This document shows, piece after piece, positions 27,559 to 35,608 of a stretch of DNA of 64,000 bases. This DNA is from Sphingomonadaceae bacterium PASS1 (lineage in GTDB: Bacteria; Pseudomonadota; Alphaproteobacteria; Sphingomonadales; Sphingomonadaceae): positions 62,001 through 126,000 of the forward strand of contig NKIR01000005.1 of NCBI GenBank assembly GCA_002255985.1. Reading direction: 5' to 3'. Under the pieces are notes generated by a model, which was given only the letters and a program-made list of their open reading frames with translations, made no database searches and was not told the origin of the DNA. Both the position numbers and the translations under genes were made by a program. Each line of letters begins with the position of its first letter. Position 1 is the first letter of the stretch.

Positions 27559-28530
27559 TCATGCTCCTTCTTCTGGACCGCCAATAACCCGGTTCAGTGC
27601 ATCGCTCGGCAGGTTAAGCGCGCGCAGCATCGCCCAAATTTCCTCGCGCGCTTGCGGCTGCAAGCGGCCCAATTGAGGTAGCGCCTCCAAATCAAACAGC
27701 GTCAGGCCCTGCGGAAACAGTTCGCGATAGGTTACCCGCTCCCGCAATCCAGGGACGAGACGGAAACCCGCAACGGGCGCAATTTTTTCCAATGCGTCGC
27801 GCACCTTGCGTTCGTTTTTGGTGCCGAGGCTACGCGACCGGTTTTGCATGACGACCCAGTCCAGAAGCTTTGGCCGTATTGCGAGGCCTGGCTCTTTCAA
27901 ATGTTCAACAAGCCGCGCGAAATTTCCCAGCGTTTTAAACTCACCGCTGCGTGGATCAATCCGACCAAGCATATCAAGGTCGATGAAGCTGTCATTCACT
28001 GGCGTGACAATCGTGTCCGCCATAAAAATTGCGCGCCGCGCGATGGGCGAATCATGCCCGCCGACGTCAATGACGATGAAGCTATGCCGGATACGCGCCA
28101 TGCGCAGTTTTTCCTCAAGCTCGCTCTCATTTTGTTGCGCGAGCATGATTTGCTCTGGGCCCGGCAGCTTCACGCCATATTCGGTGGCGCTTTCAATACG
28201 TGCCCAAAGCGCGCGGTGCAGCGTCAATTGCCGCAGATCGACATCCAGAGCCGCGACGCTCTCCCCGGCGTTACATAACGCGATGCAGGTATGGAAAGCA
28301 GAGGTGGACTTGCCCACCCCACCCTTCTCATTCGCAAAAACAATGATATGCCCCTTTGGGGCGGACACAGGGTATTTCAGCCAAGCCGGCTCCTGCGACC
28401 GTTCAAGCGAAGAGCCGAACGCGCTTGGTCCCGACGGAGCTACTGGTGCAGGCGGCCATGGTTGCGCAGGAGCTGTCTCCCGCGGAGGAGGAGGCAACTT
28501 TTGTCGTCTAAAGCGAGAAAACAATCCCAA
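27559..28530 (-). CDS. mipZ: Division-plane positioning ATPase MipZ
   Basis: A 323-residue ParA/MinD-type ATPase with a proline-rich N-terminal tail of about 55 residues. The deviant Walker A NEKGGVGKST is near residue 70, a Walker B-like FIVIDVGGHD near residue 150, and the MipZ-type DSFIDLDMLGRIDP and RVTYRELFPQGLT segments follow. In alphaproteobacteria MipZ dimers form a bipolar gradient through ParB and inhibit FtsZ away from midcell. This supports the alphaproteobacterial assignment, since such species use MipZ in place of MinCD. It lies downstream of glmS in the same orientation but with its own gap of 69 bases. Confidence 0.9.
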   Translation of the reverse strand: MGLFSRFRRQKLPPPPRETAPAQPWPPAPVAPSGPSAFGSSLERSQEPAWLKYPVSAPKGHIIVFANEKGGVGKSTSAFHTCIALCNAGESVAALDVDLRQLTLHRALWARIESATEYGVKLPGPEQIMLAQQNESELEEKLRMARIRHSFIVIDVGGHDSPIARRAIFMADTIVTPVNDSFIDLDMLGRIDPRSGEFKTLGNFARLVEHLKEPGLAIRPKLLDWVVMQNRSRSLGTKNERKVRDALEKIAPVAGFRLVPGLRERVTYRELFPQGLTLFDLEALPQLGRLQPQAREEIWAMLRALNLPSDALNRVIGGPEEGA

Positions 28531-28599
28531 CTGGCCTAACCTCCGAGGCTATCAAAGATGCCGAATTGCCCGGCAGCTTTCAACGTGTTTCGCGCATTA

Positions 28600-30423
28600 T
28601 TACTCCACTGTAACAGACTTTGCCAAATTGCGAGGTTGGTCGACATCAGTGCCTTTGGCACACGCCACATGATAGGCGAGCAGCTGGACAGGCACAGCAT
28701 AAACCAATGGCGCGATGAGCGGGTGGACGGTTGGCATTTCGATCGTGGCAAGGCAGCCTTCGCCGGCTTCGGCTATGCCCTCGGCGTCGGAAATCAGCAC
28801 GACCTTGCCGCCCCGCGCGCGCACTTCCTGCATATTGCTGACGGTCTTTTCGAACAACGGGCCGCTTGGTGCGAGCACGATGACGGGCACGGTTTCATCG
28901 ATCAGCGCGATTGGGCCATGCTTCATTTCGCCCGAGGCATAGCCTTCGGCATGGATGTAGCTGATTTCCTTGAGCTTGAGGGCACCTTCCATCGCCAATG
29001 GATAATCAGGGCCACGGCCAAGGTAGAGCACGTCACGCGCAGGCGCGATGAGGTATGCCATCGCGGCAATGTCTTCGTCATGCACCAAAGCCGCGTTCAA
29101 CGCAGCGGGCGCTTCGATCAGATGGCGCACAATCTCGCGTTCTTCTTCTGCAGTCAGCTTGCCTTTGACGAGCGCAAGATGCGCCGCAAGCGCCGCGAGC
29201 ACGGCGAGCTGGCAGGTGAAGGCCTTAGTCGACGCAACGCCGATTTCGGGGCCCGCATGGGTAGGCAGCAATAGGTCGGCCTCACGCGCCATTGATGACG
29301 TCGGCACATTGACCACGACCGCAATGGTTTGGCCGTTTTCCTTGCAGTGGCGCAATGCAGCCAGCGTATCTGCCGTCTCACCCGATTGCGAGATAAACAG
29401 CGCCAAACCGCCTTCTTCCAACACCGGGTCGCGATAGCGGAATTCCGACGCGACATCGATGTCGACGGGCACGCGGGCAAAGGTCTCGAACCAATATTTG
29501 GCGACCATGCCAGCGTAATAGGATGTGCCGCAGGCAACGATCGTGATGCGCTTCACGCCCGCAAGATCAAAATCCATCTGCGGCAGGGCAACGGTCTGTT
29601 CAACGGGGCGGATATAGCTGGAGAGCGTTTGGGCGACCACTGTGGGTTGCTCAAAAATCTCTTTCTGCATGTAATGGCGGTAATTGCCCTTTTCTATCTG
29701 CGCCGCGGACACGCCGCTGGTGGTGACTTCGCGCGTGACGGGATTGTTATCCTTATCGAAAATCTGCGCGCCATCGCGCGCGACGACAACCCAGTCGCCC
29801 TCTTCCAGATAGGCAATTTTCTGCGTCAAAGGTGCAAGCGCCAACGCATCAGACCCCAAATAGGTTTCGCCGTCGCCATAGCCAACAACCAGTGGGCTAC
29901 CGAGACGCGCGCCAATCAGAAAATCGGGAAATTCGCGAAACGCAATGGCAAGTGCAAAAGCACCGCGCAGGCGGGGCAGCACGGCCTTCACGGCCTCGGC
30001 CGGTGCATGGCCAGCCTCCACCTGTTCAGACACCAGATGCGCAACAACCTCTGTATCCGTTTCGCTTTCAAATGTCCGCCCGCGCGCGATAAGTTCATCG
30101 CGCAGCTGCTTGAAATTCTCGATAATGCCATTGTGCACGAGCGCGACTTCGCCCGTCGCATGAGGATGCGCGTTGCTCGTGGTCGGCGCGCCATGGGTGG
30201 CCCAGCGCGTATGTGCGATGCCAATATTACCAGCCGCATCGTCGGTTTTCAGAACATGGACAAGGTTCCCAAGCTTGCCCTCTGCACGGCGACGGACGAG
30301 CTGACCATCATGGACAGTGCACACACCGGCGGAGTCATAACCCCGATACTCCATCCGCTTCAGCCCATCGACCAGCCGGTCTGAAACAGCAGATTTGCCA
30401 ACAATTCCGATAATGCCGCACAT
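28600..30423 (-). CDS. glmS: Glutamine-fructose-6-phosphate aminotransferase
   Basis: A 607-residue enzyme making glucosamine-6-phosphate from fructose-6-phosphate and glutamine, the first step toward UDP-GlcNAc for peptidoglycan and lipopolysaccharide. The N-terminal Cys2 nucleophile (MCGIIGIVG) of the glutaminase domain is intact, followed by two SIS sugar domains (e.g. SQSGETADTLAALR, SSMAREADLLLPTHAGPEIGVAST) and the conserved C-terminal LAKSVTVE. It begins only 16 bases after the vapC-like toxin gene, so it may receive transcription from the toxin-antitoxin operon. glmU lies on the far side of that operon. Confidence 0.96.
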   Translation of the reverse strand: MCGIIGIVGKSAVSDRLVDGLKRMEYRGYDSAGVCTVHDGQLVRRRAEGKLGNLVHVLKTDDAAGNIGIAHTRWATHGAPTTSNAHPHATGEVALVHNGIIENFKQLRDELIARGRTFESETDTEVVAHLVSEQVEAGHAPAEAVKAVLPRLRGAFALAIAFREFPDFLIGARLGSPLVVGYGDGETYLGSDALALAPLTQKIAYLEEGDWVVVARDGAQIFDKDNNPVTREVTTSGVSAAQIEKGNYRHYMQKEIFEQPTVVAQTLSSYIRPVEQTVALPQMDFDLAGVKRITIVACGTSYYAGMVAKYWFETFARVPVDIDVASEFRYRDPVLEEGGLALFISQSGETADTLAALRHCKENGQTIAVVVNVPTSSMAREADLLLPTHAGPEIGVASTKAFTCQLAVLAALAAHLALVKGKLTAEEEREIVRHLIEAPAALNAALVHDEDIAAMAYLIAPARDVLYLGRGPDYPLAMEGALKLKEISYIHAEGYASGEMKHGPIALIDETVPVIVLAPSGPLFEKTVSNMQEVRARGGKVVLISDAEGIAEAGEGCLATIEMPTVHPLIAPLVYAVPVQLLAYHVACAKGTDVDQPRNLAKSVTVE

Positions 30424-30439
30424 GGATTTTTTGCTTTCG

Positions 30440-30805
30440 TCAAATTGTGTAGGGGACTCGGATGCCCGGCATCTCTGCCGGAAAATCCTTTGTATTTCGT
30501 GTAATCAAGATCGCGCCATTTACCTGCGCGGTAGCGAGGATATAGGCATCCATCAATTTCATCGGCGATCGGTATCGGATGTCAGCAGCAGCAGCGGCAA
30601 TTCTGGCATCAATTTCGACCACTTCGAAGGGTGAAATGATTTGCTGGACAGTGTCGCGCCGCTCAAGTGGCTCACCTGCCAATATTTCAGTCCAAACGAC
30701 GCGGCTGATCCTGTGTTTTTTATATCGTGAAAGCTCAGAGATAGCCTTGGGGTTATCTCTGAGCCAGTCGATCAGAATATTGGTGTCAAAAAACGGGTCG
30801 GCCAC
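30440..30805 (-). CDS. vapC: PIN-domain toxin, VapC-like
   Basis: A 121-residue PIN-domain ribonuclease. The acidic residues expected for metal binding are visible: Asp in FFDTNILIDWL, Glu in WTEILAG, Asp in MDAYILATA and Asp in RNTKDF. VapC toxins cut tRNA or other structured RNA when freed from their antitoxin. The start is GTG 30805, three bases after the antitoxin stop. It is the third ORF of a compact operon with the RHH antitoxin and a 51-residue ORF. glmS starts only 16 bases downstream. Confidence 0.85.
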   Translation of the reverse strand: MADPFFDTNILIDWLRDNPKAISELSRYKKHRISRVVWTEILAGEPLERRDTVQQIISPFEVVEIDARIAAAAADIRYRSPMKLMDAYILATAQVNGAILITRNTKDFPAEMPGIRVPYTI

Positions 30806-30808
30806 AAA

Positions 30809-31054
30809 TCATATATCTTCGTAAGGCCTGCGGTCTTCTCGCATTGCCCTTTGATATTCAACTGCGTCACCAATATCCGTCCGATGCTTCCAAAGACCAG
30901 CGCCGCGGGCGATCCAGTCTTTATTATCCGTGTTATGCACCAGGTAAAGCTTAACAGCGTCACGAATTGCCGCCGCGCGTGAACGCTTTCCTTTGGCCGC
31001 CAGCGCGTCCAGCTTCTCGATATCGTCGTCAGGAATGTCCGTAAGAATTCTCAT
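30809..31054 (-). CDS. vapB: Ribbon-helix-helix antitoxin
   Basis: An 81-residue protein. The N-terminal half is a ribbon-helix-helix DNA-binding fold: beta strand MRILTDIP followed by helices around DDIEKLDALA and SRAAAIRDAVKLYL. The C-terminal half (from about residue 45) is charged and would wrap the toxin. Such antitoxins bind the operon promoter as dimers. The ATG overlaps the stop of the upstream 51-residue ORF (ATGA), and the vapC GTG follows three bases after its stop. Confidence 0.85.
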   Translation of the reverse strand: MRILTDIPDDDIEKLDALAAKGKRSRAAAIRDAVKLYLVHNTDNKDWIARGAGLWKHRTDIGDAVEYQRAMREDRRPYEDI

Positions 31055-31206
31055 GTGTCACTCGCTTCGTTCACTATCAACTCTGGATATTTGCGTGCCG
31101 ACATGTCGAGATAAATCTGCCGCTGATGGTCGTCATATTCACCGAACATGTCCGGCGATTCAGCGCGCACTTTTTCATCAGGCAGATCGGCGAGGATACG
31201 AGTCAT
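31051..31206 (-). CDS. 51-residue ORF at the head of the toxin-antitoxin operon (not in ORF track)
   Basis: I translated this ORF by hand. It starts MTRILADLPDEKVRAE, strikingly like the antitoxin start MRILTDIPDDDIEKLD, then departs to a polar, acidic tail ending SDT. Its stop overlaps the antitoxin ATG, so it would be translationally coupled. No ribosome site is visible and the ATG lies four bases from a palindrome, so translation could be leaderless. It may be a degenerate duplicate of the antitoxin N-terminus, an extra antitoxin peptide, or a coupling leader. Confidence 0.45.
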   Translation of the reverse strand: MTRILADLPDEKVRAESPDMFGEYDDHQRQIYLDMSARKYPELIVNEASDT

Positions 31207-31209
31207 GAT

Positions 31210-31243
31210 ATATTGATATCATATCATGATATCATGTCAATAT
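31210..31243. promoter_or_regulatory. 34-bp near-perfect palindrome, toxin-antitoxin operator and promoter
   Basis: Two 16-base arms (31210-31225 and 31228-31243) pair at 14 of 16 positions around an AT centre. On the minus strand a TTGACA -35-like hexamer (31240-31235) lies inside the right arm, and AT-rich candidate -10 sequences lie in the left arm. The palindrome ends four bases before the ATG of the 51-residue ORF. This is the expected layout for autorepression by an RHH antitoxin. Confidence 0.7.
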
Positions 31244-31284
31244 AATCATAAGGAATTTGAGCACTTGCCCTGTGACATCAAGCG

Positions 31285-32631
31285 TCACTTCTTCTCCGCC
31301 TTCTTCTTCCGCATTGCATCGTGGAAACGATCCGCCCAGCCGGGCTTCACGAGCTGCTCGGCGCGGACCATGCGGAGTTCGCCATCGGCGACGTCGCGTG
31401 ACACGGCGCTGCCTGCCGCGACGATTGCATCGCGACCGATTTTGACCGGCGCGATGAGGGCAGAGTTAGAGCCGATGAATGCACCTTCGCCAATCACCGT
31501 CTGATATTTGAAATAGCCGTCATAATTACACGTAATCGTGCCCGCGCCGATATTTGCGCCTGCACCGATTGTCGCATCGCCCAGATAGGTCAGATGATTG
31601 GCCTTTGCGCCCTTGCCCAAATGCGCTTTCTTGGTTTCGACGAAATTGCCGATCTTGGCTTTTTCTTCCAACAATGTGCCGGGTCGCAACCGGGCGAAAG
31701 GACCAACTTCGCAACCGCTGGCGATTTGCGCACCTTCGATATGGCTGTTTGCGCGAATTTTGACGTTATCAGCGATGCGCACGCCGGGGCCAAAAAAGAC
31801 ATTGGGTTCAATCAGGACATCGCGGCCAATTTGCGTGTCCCATGCGAACCAGACCGTTTCTGGCGCGATCAGCGTTGCGCCATCATCCATCGCCTGCACG
31901 CGGCGACGCTTTTGCCATTCGGCCTCGATCTCGGCCAATTGTGCGCGGCTGTTGATGCCCGCAACATCAAAGGGATCGGTGGTGACTGCAACGCAAACAC
32001 GGCCATCGGCGTTCGCGATGTTGACGATGTCTGTCAGATAATATTCCTTCTGCGCATTGTCGTCCGTCACGCGGTCGAGCAAGCCGAACAGATCGCGTGA
32101 CTTGACCGCCATCAGGCCGGAATTGGACAGCTTCACTGCCTTTTCAACTTCGGTTGCGTCCTTCTGTTCAACCATTTTAACGATGCGGCCATCTTCGACA
32201 ATCACGCGGCCATAGCCCGTGGGGTCCTCCGGCTCGAACGCCAACACGACCACGGCAGGCGCGTCGGCGGCGTTCAGTCTTTCGACCATCGCCTGCATTG
32301 TCGCCGCCGGCACGAACGGAACATCGCCGTAAAGAATGAGGACATCACCATCAAAGCCAGCCAACGCGTCTTGCGCCTGCTGCACGGCATGGCCTGTTCC
32401 ATGTTGCGGCTCCTGCACGGCCAATTCTGCGGACCCGGCCAAGGCAGCTTCAAGCTGATCCTTGCCGCTGCCGACCACCACAACCTTTTTGGCAGGGCTT
32501 AAGGCATCAACCGACGCCATCAGGTGCATCATCATTGGCCGACTAGCAATGGGATGCAGGACCTTGTGCAGATCGGATTTCATGCGAGTGCCCTTGCCCG
32601 CGGCAAGGATGATGGCAGCTAATTCAGTCAT
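31285..32631 (-). CDS. glmU: Bifunctional N-acetylglucosamine-1-phosphate uridyltransferase/acetyltransferase
   Basis: A 448-residue bifunctional enzyme of UDP-GlcNAc synthesis. The uridyltransferase domain starts with AAIILAAGKGTRMKS, and the C-terminal half is a left-handed hexapeptide-repeat acetyltransferase, with the GNFVETKKAHLGKGAKANHL segment that is diagnostic. I chose ATG 32631; two other ATGs at 32643 and 32637 are close, and no ribosome site decides. It is divergent from gph with about 60 bases between the starts. In relatives glmU and glmS are neighbours; here the toxin-antitoxin operon lies between them. Confidence 0.94.
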   Translation of the reverse strand: MTELAAIILAAGKGTRMKSDLHKVLHPIASRPMMMHLMASVDALSPAKKVVVVGSGKDQLEAALAGSAELAVQEPQHGTGHAVQQAQDALAGFDGDVLILYGDVPFVPAATMQAMVERLNAADAPAVVVLAFEPEDPTGYGRVIVEDGRIVKMVEQKDATEVEKAVKLSNSGLMAVKSRDLFGLLDRVTDDNAQKEYYLTDIVNIANADGRVCVAVTTDPFDVAGINSRAQLAEIEAEWQKRRRVQAMDDGATLIAPETVWFAWDTQIGRDVLIEPNVFFGPGVRIADNVKIRANSHIEGAQIASGCEVGPFARLRPGTLLEEKAKIGNFVETKKAHLGKGAKANHLTYLGDATIGAGANIGAGTITCNYDGYFKYQTVIGEGAFIGSNSALIAPVKIGRDAIVAAGSAVSRDVADGELRMVRAEQLVKPGWADRFHDAMRKKKAEKK

Positions 32632-32692
32632 GTGCATTGTCATGCCAGCAAATTGTTGCGGTTTCCAGAACTTGCAGCCATTTGGAAGCGAT

Positions 32693-33370
32693 ATGACAAA
32701 AATTCCTTTCGACATCATCGGCTTCGACCTTGACGGTACTTTAGTGGATACCAGCGGCGACCTAACCGCCGCGGTCAATCATGTGCTGTCCAGCGTCGGC
32801 AGGCCGACCTTTTCGGCCGAAACGGTCAAGCAACATATCGGCGGCGGGGCAAAGCTGATGTTGCAACAGGGACTGGAGGCAACCGGCGGCATTCCCGACG
32901 GCGATTTTAAGCCGCTCTATCGCCAGATGTTGGCTTATTATGAAGCCAATGTGTCGGTCCACAGTCGGCCCTTTGACGGTGCACTCAATTTGCTGGATAC
33001 GCTGGATGCGATGGGTGTGCGTTACGCGGTTGTGACCAACAAGTTCGAAAGCTTGGCGGTCAAGTTGCTCACCGACTTGAACCTTGCGCATCGTATGGGC
33101 TGCATTTTGGGTGCGGACACGTTGGGCAAGGAAAATGCCAAACCATCCGGCGCGCCCATCTTTGAAATGATCAAAAGATGCGGCGGCGGACGTGCGGCCT
33201 ATATTGGCGATTCTATCTACGACATCATGGCCGCGAAAAATGCCGATGTGCCAAGTGTGGCCGTTAGCTTTGGTTTCCTGCACGGGCCAGTGGAAGATAT
33301 GGGCGCAGATGCCATCATCGACCATTTCGATGATCTGATTGACTGCCTAGCTCGGCTAGGGTCACACTAA
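32693..33370 (+). CDS. gph: Phosphoglycolate phosphatase-like HAD hydrolase
   Basis: A 225-residue HAD-superfamily phosphatase. Motif I is GFDLDGTLVDTSGDL, motif II is the Thr in VVTNK, and motif III/IV lie around GKENAKPSG and YIGDSIYDIMAAKNA. Gph removes phosphate from 2-phosphoglycolate, a product of DNA repair or oxygenase side reactions. The start is ATG 32693 with a GGAAG site; the track start at 32462 runs inside glmU on the other strand. It ends before a long hairpin shared with the convergent nucleotidyltransferase gene. Confidence 0.88.
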   Translation: MTKIPFDIIGFDLDGTLVDTSGDLTAAVNHVLSSVGRPTFSAETVKQHIGGGAKLMLQQGLEATGGIPDGDFKPLYRQMLAYYEANVSVHSRPFDGALNLLDTLDAMGVRYAVVTNKFESLAVKLLTDLNLAHRMGCILGADTLGKENAKPSGAPIFEMIKRCGGGRAAYIGDSIYDIMAAKNADVPSVAVSFGFLHGPVEDMGADAIIDHFDDLIDCLARLGSH

Positions 33371-33372
33371 TT

Positions 33373-33423
33373 CACGCAGAGGCGCAGAGAGAAAGCGCTC
33401 GCTATCCTCTGCGCCTCTGCGTG
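33373..33423. terminator. Perfect 17-bp hairpin between convergent genes, repeat-like sequence
   Basis: CACGCAGAGGCGCAGAG (33373-33389) is perfectly complementary to 33407-33423, with a 17-base loop. The stem would be extremely stable and lies between two convergent genes, so it probably stops transcription from both sides, though neither flank carries a T-run. The CGCAGAGGCGCAGAG motif itself resembles short dispersed sequences seen in many bacteria. Confidence 0.65.
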
Positions 33424-33433
33424 CACCAAATTT

Positions 33434-34444
33434 CTAACCCATTCGCCATTTCTTCCACAAATGCCGCGCTAGCATCAATGGCGGCATGCGGAGCCAATGC
33501 GAGCGCACATAAAACAACAATCGTAAAAAGGGGCGCGTTCCCCTGCCCCACGCGTCGCGCGCCGTGAAACGCTTGAGGTAAAATCGGTCCTGCCAGTGCT
33601 TGGTCCGCCAACCGCGCGGTATTTCTGTTCCGTACACGAGATGCGCCAAACGGGCGGCAAGGTGGACCGCTGGCCACAACCCATGATGCGTTGCGCGTAA
33701 TTGGAGTTCTGACCAGAAATCGTCAGCAGAAAATTCGTCCAACAGACAGTGAATATCCCACAGATTGCGCAGGCCCCCGTCCAATTCCCCATCGGCAAAC
33801 AGATGCGCCGCGCTGTGGATCACCATGTCGGCATGCGCAAAAACATATAGACCGTTGTCGAGCAGAACAGCCTTCGCCATCATAGACACGGCATCAGGCT
33901 TTGGTTTCGCCGTCAGCGGCAGGATATTATGGTGTACATCAATCATGCGGTCGCGATCCTTGTGGATCAGCGGAGGCAGCTCATGCATGTGGTCGCGATA
34001 ATAGGCATCATCATAAGGGTCGGGCTTTACCCATTCCCAACCCGCGGCGAGCAACGCTTTCTCGGTCGCAGACAAGGCATCGCGCGCAACCATAATGTCA
34101 AGGTCGCCAATATGCCGGCCTTCGGAAGCCTTCAGCCCAGCAGCGGCATAAGCCGTGCCCTTCATCAGGACGACCGTGCTTTCAATGTCGGCAAGCGCGC
34201 GGCGGGCGCAGTCCGCTTCCCACAAGGCTGCGCGCCTTTGATATCCTGCGTTGATGCGCGCTTCATTAAGGATGCCGGCTATCTCCGGCGGAACGGCAAT
34301 GCCGTTTAATCGGCGTGCGACTGTTCCCAGCAATTGCTCGGCACGCGCAATGGAAACCAGCGCATTCCAAGCGTCTGCATCATAGCTCGCAGTCGTCTCA
34401 GGGCACCGCAATAAGCCGATAAGGATCATGCCGTCGACGTTCAC
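33434..34444 (-). CDS. Nucleotidyltransferase-fold protein of an HPr-rel-A-type cluster
   Basis: A 336-residue protein of the NTP_transf_5-like family. The nucleotidyltransferase core is seen as LMKGTAYAAAG and GRHIGDLDIMVARDAL (the G-x-D-x-D metal motif), and HHNILPL later. The C-terminal third is helical and basic. The start is probably GTG 34444, overlapping the kinase stop (GTGA); ATG 34429 is an alternative and the track start at 34459 is a TTG. It is the last gene of a four-gene set with a kinase, a PqqD-like protein and a Tat-exported protein. The family is found in such clusters but its reaction is not known. Confidence 0.75.
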   Translation of the reverse strand: MNVDGMILIGLLRCPETTASYDADAWNALVSIARAEQLLGTVARRLNGIAVPPEIAGILNEARINAGYQRRAALWEADCARRALADIESTVVLMKGTAYAAAGLKASEGRHIGDLDIMVARDALSATEKALLAAGWEWVKPDPYDDAYYRDHMHELPPLIHKDRDRMIDVHHNILPLTAKPKPDAVSMMAKAVLLDNGLYVFAHADMVIHSAAHLFADGELDGGLRNLWDIHCLLDEFSADDFWSELQLRATHHGLWPAVHLAARLAHLVYGTEIPRGWRTKHWQDRFYLKRFTARDAWGRGTRPFLRLLFYVRSHWLRMPPLMLARHLWKKWRMG

Positions 34445-35295
34445 GTAAGCGCATCCCAAAGCTGGTTCACCAGCATCAGCGCTTCGTCGCCGTTGCGATA
34501 GTCGATGGCCCGCGCCGGAACGGCTTTTACAAAGCCGGTAAGGGCGCGAAACCCGGATTCACCCAACGCAACATAGTTTGTGGACGCTTGCGTCAGCCGC
34601 GCGAACACCTCGCTTGGCGCGACGGGCCGTACGGCGGCGTCAAATCCGAAGCTTGGGAACAAAAGCAACGCGGGCCGCGCTGGTACGCCCATTGACTGCA
34701 CAGCGTCGCGGGGCGGGACCAGATGACGAATGTCGCCCTTTGGTGTGCCGCGCATGAGCGGTCCGAACCGGTCAGCAGCAACCTGCGTTTGCATCTCATC
34801 AATAGCTTCGTTTTTCAGGCTGATCAGACGTGGGAATGGCATGGCTTCGCCTGTCACCAGATCCAGAAGAACAAATTCATCGCCCATGAAGCGCCAGCCC
34901 ATATGCCCAAGCATGGCAGACAATGTCGACTTACCTGATCCGGATTCGCCAGTCATGATAAGCGCTTTGCCGTCTTTCTCCACTGCGCTGGCGTGCAGGA
35001 GTAAATGGCGTCGCCACCCCAGAGCCATTTGCACGTTCATTGCCATTTCCCCTGCCAGCAAAGCGAACGCGAGCGGAAGTGGCGCCGCGTCGGGCAACAT
35101 AAAATCGCCATTAATTGCGACCGAAGGGCGGATGTAGCGCCTTAAAAAACTAACCGACTCAAGACGCACGGTATAATCGGTTATCGTTGGTGTCGGATAA
35201 TCGCGATATAGTTCGGCCAGCGCCCGGATGGGGCCTTCCCATACCGATCCAATGCGGAACCTAGCCGGCCCCACCTGAACGCGAAATTCATGCAC
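34441..35295 (-). CDS. HPr-kinase-related ATPase (HprK-rel-A type)
   Basis: A 284-residue protein resembling the C-terminal catalytic half of HPr kinase. The Walker A loop is MTGESGSGKSTLSAMLG near residues 112-128 and a following GDEFVLLDL segment provides the acidic residue. It has no obvious HPr-kinase N-terminal domain. The start is GTG 35295, eight bases inside the PqqD-like gene. HprK-like proteins of this group occur with a PqqD relative and a nucleotidyltransferase in proteobacteria, and are thought to modify a peptide or protein. No HPr or PTS gene is visible here, so it is not a carbon-catabolite kinase. Confidence 0.78.
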   Translation of the reverse strand: MHEFRVQVGPARFRIGSVWEGPIRALAELYRDYPTPTITDYTVRLESVSFLRRYIRPSVAINGDFMLPDAAPLPLAFALLAGEMAMNVQMALGWRRHLLLHASAVEKDGKALIMTGESGSGKSTLSAMLGHMGWRFMGDEFVLLDLVTGEAMPFPRLISLKNEAIDEMQTQVAADRFGPLMRGTPKGDIRHLVPPRDAVQSMGVPARPALLLFPSFGFDAAVRPVAPSEVFARLTQASTNYVALGESGFRALTGFVKAVPARAIDYRNGDEALMLVNQLWDALT

Positions 35296-35590
35296 GAACG
35301 CGCTCCACTATTCCTAGTTCGGCCATTTCCTCAAGGCGGGCGAATATGATAGCCTCGACATCATCGACGTCGAATAGCGCTGCCAGGCACCGCACAATAT
35401 CGGCAGCGGCCATCGGCGCGGTACCCATGCATGCCAAAATCTGCGGCACGGGCTCTGCAACGATATGTGTTGTACCCGACCGCCGGTGATAGATGACCGT
35501 GAGGGCATCTAGTGGCTCAGTGATCAGTTGCGCGTTCTCGGCACGCAAATAGATTATCGGTAGTGCAGGCATCTTGCGACAATAGCGCAT
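35288..35590 (-). CDS. PqqD-like peptide-chaperone protein (HPr-rel-A system)
   Basis: A 100-residue protein of the PqqD-like group. It shows strand-rich N-terminal half (YLRAENAQLITEPLDALTVIYHRRSGTTHIV) and a helical C-terminal half ending LEEMAELGIVERV, which resembles the winged-helix RRE fold that holds leader peptides. No PqqA, PqqC or PqqE is present, so PQQ synthesis is unlikely. The start is ATG 35590; Met7 (35572) is possible because neither has a clear ribosome site. It overlaps the kinase by eight bases and begins 18 bases after the Tat-protein stop. Confidence 0.75.
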   Translation of the reverse strand: MRYCRKMPALPIIYLRAENAQLITEPLDALTVIYHRRSGTTHIVAEPVPQILACMGTAPMAAADIVRCLAALFDVDDVEAIIFARLEEMAELGIVERVRA

Positions 35591-35608
35591 CCATTGTTAA
35601 TTTCGGGT

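Noticed and set aside
29329-30384. 351-aa plus-strand ORF opposite glmS
   Set aside because: It is a shadow of glmS with no recognisable domain.
34441-35295. Classical HPr kinase/phosphorylase
   Set aside because: It lacks the N-terminal domain and no HPr or PTS gene is nearby; the neighbour set is that of HprK-related kinase A.
35288-35590. PqqD of PQQ biosynthesis
   Set aside because: No pqqA, pqqB, pqqC or pqqE is adjacent and the neighbours are a kinase and nucleotidyltransferase, so the peptide-chaperone role in an HPr-rel-A-type cluster fits better.
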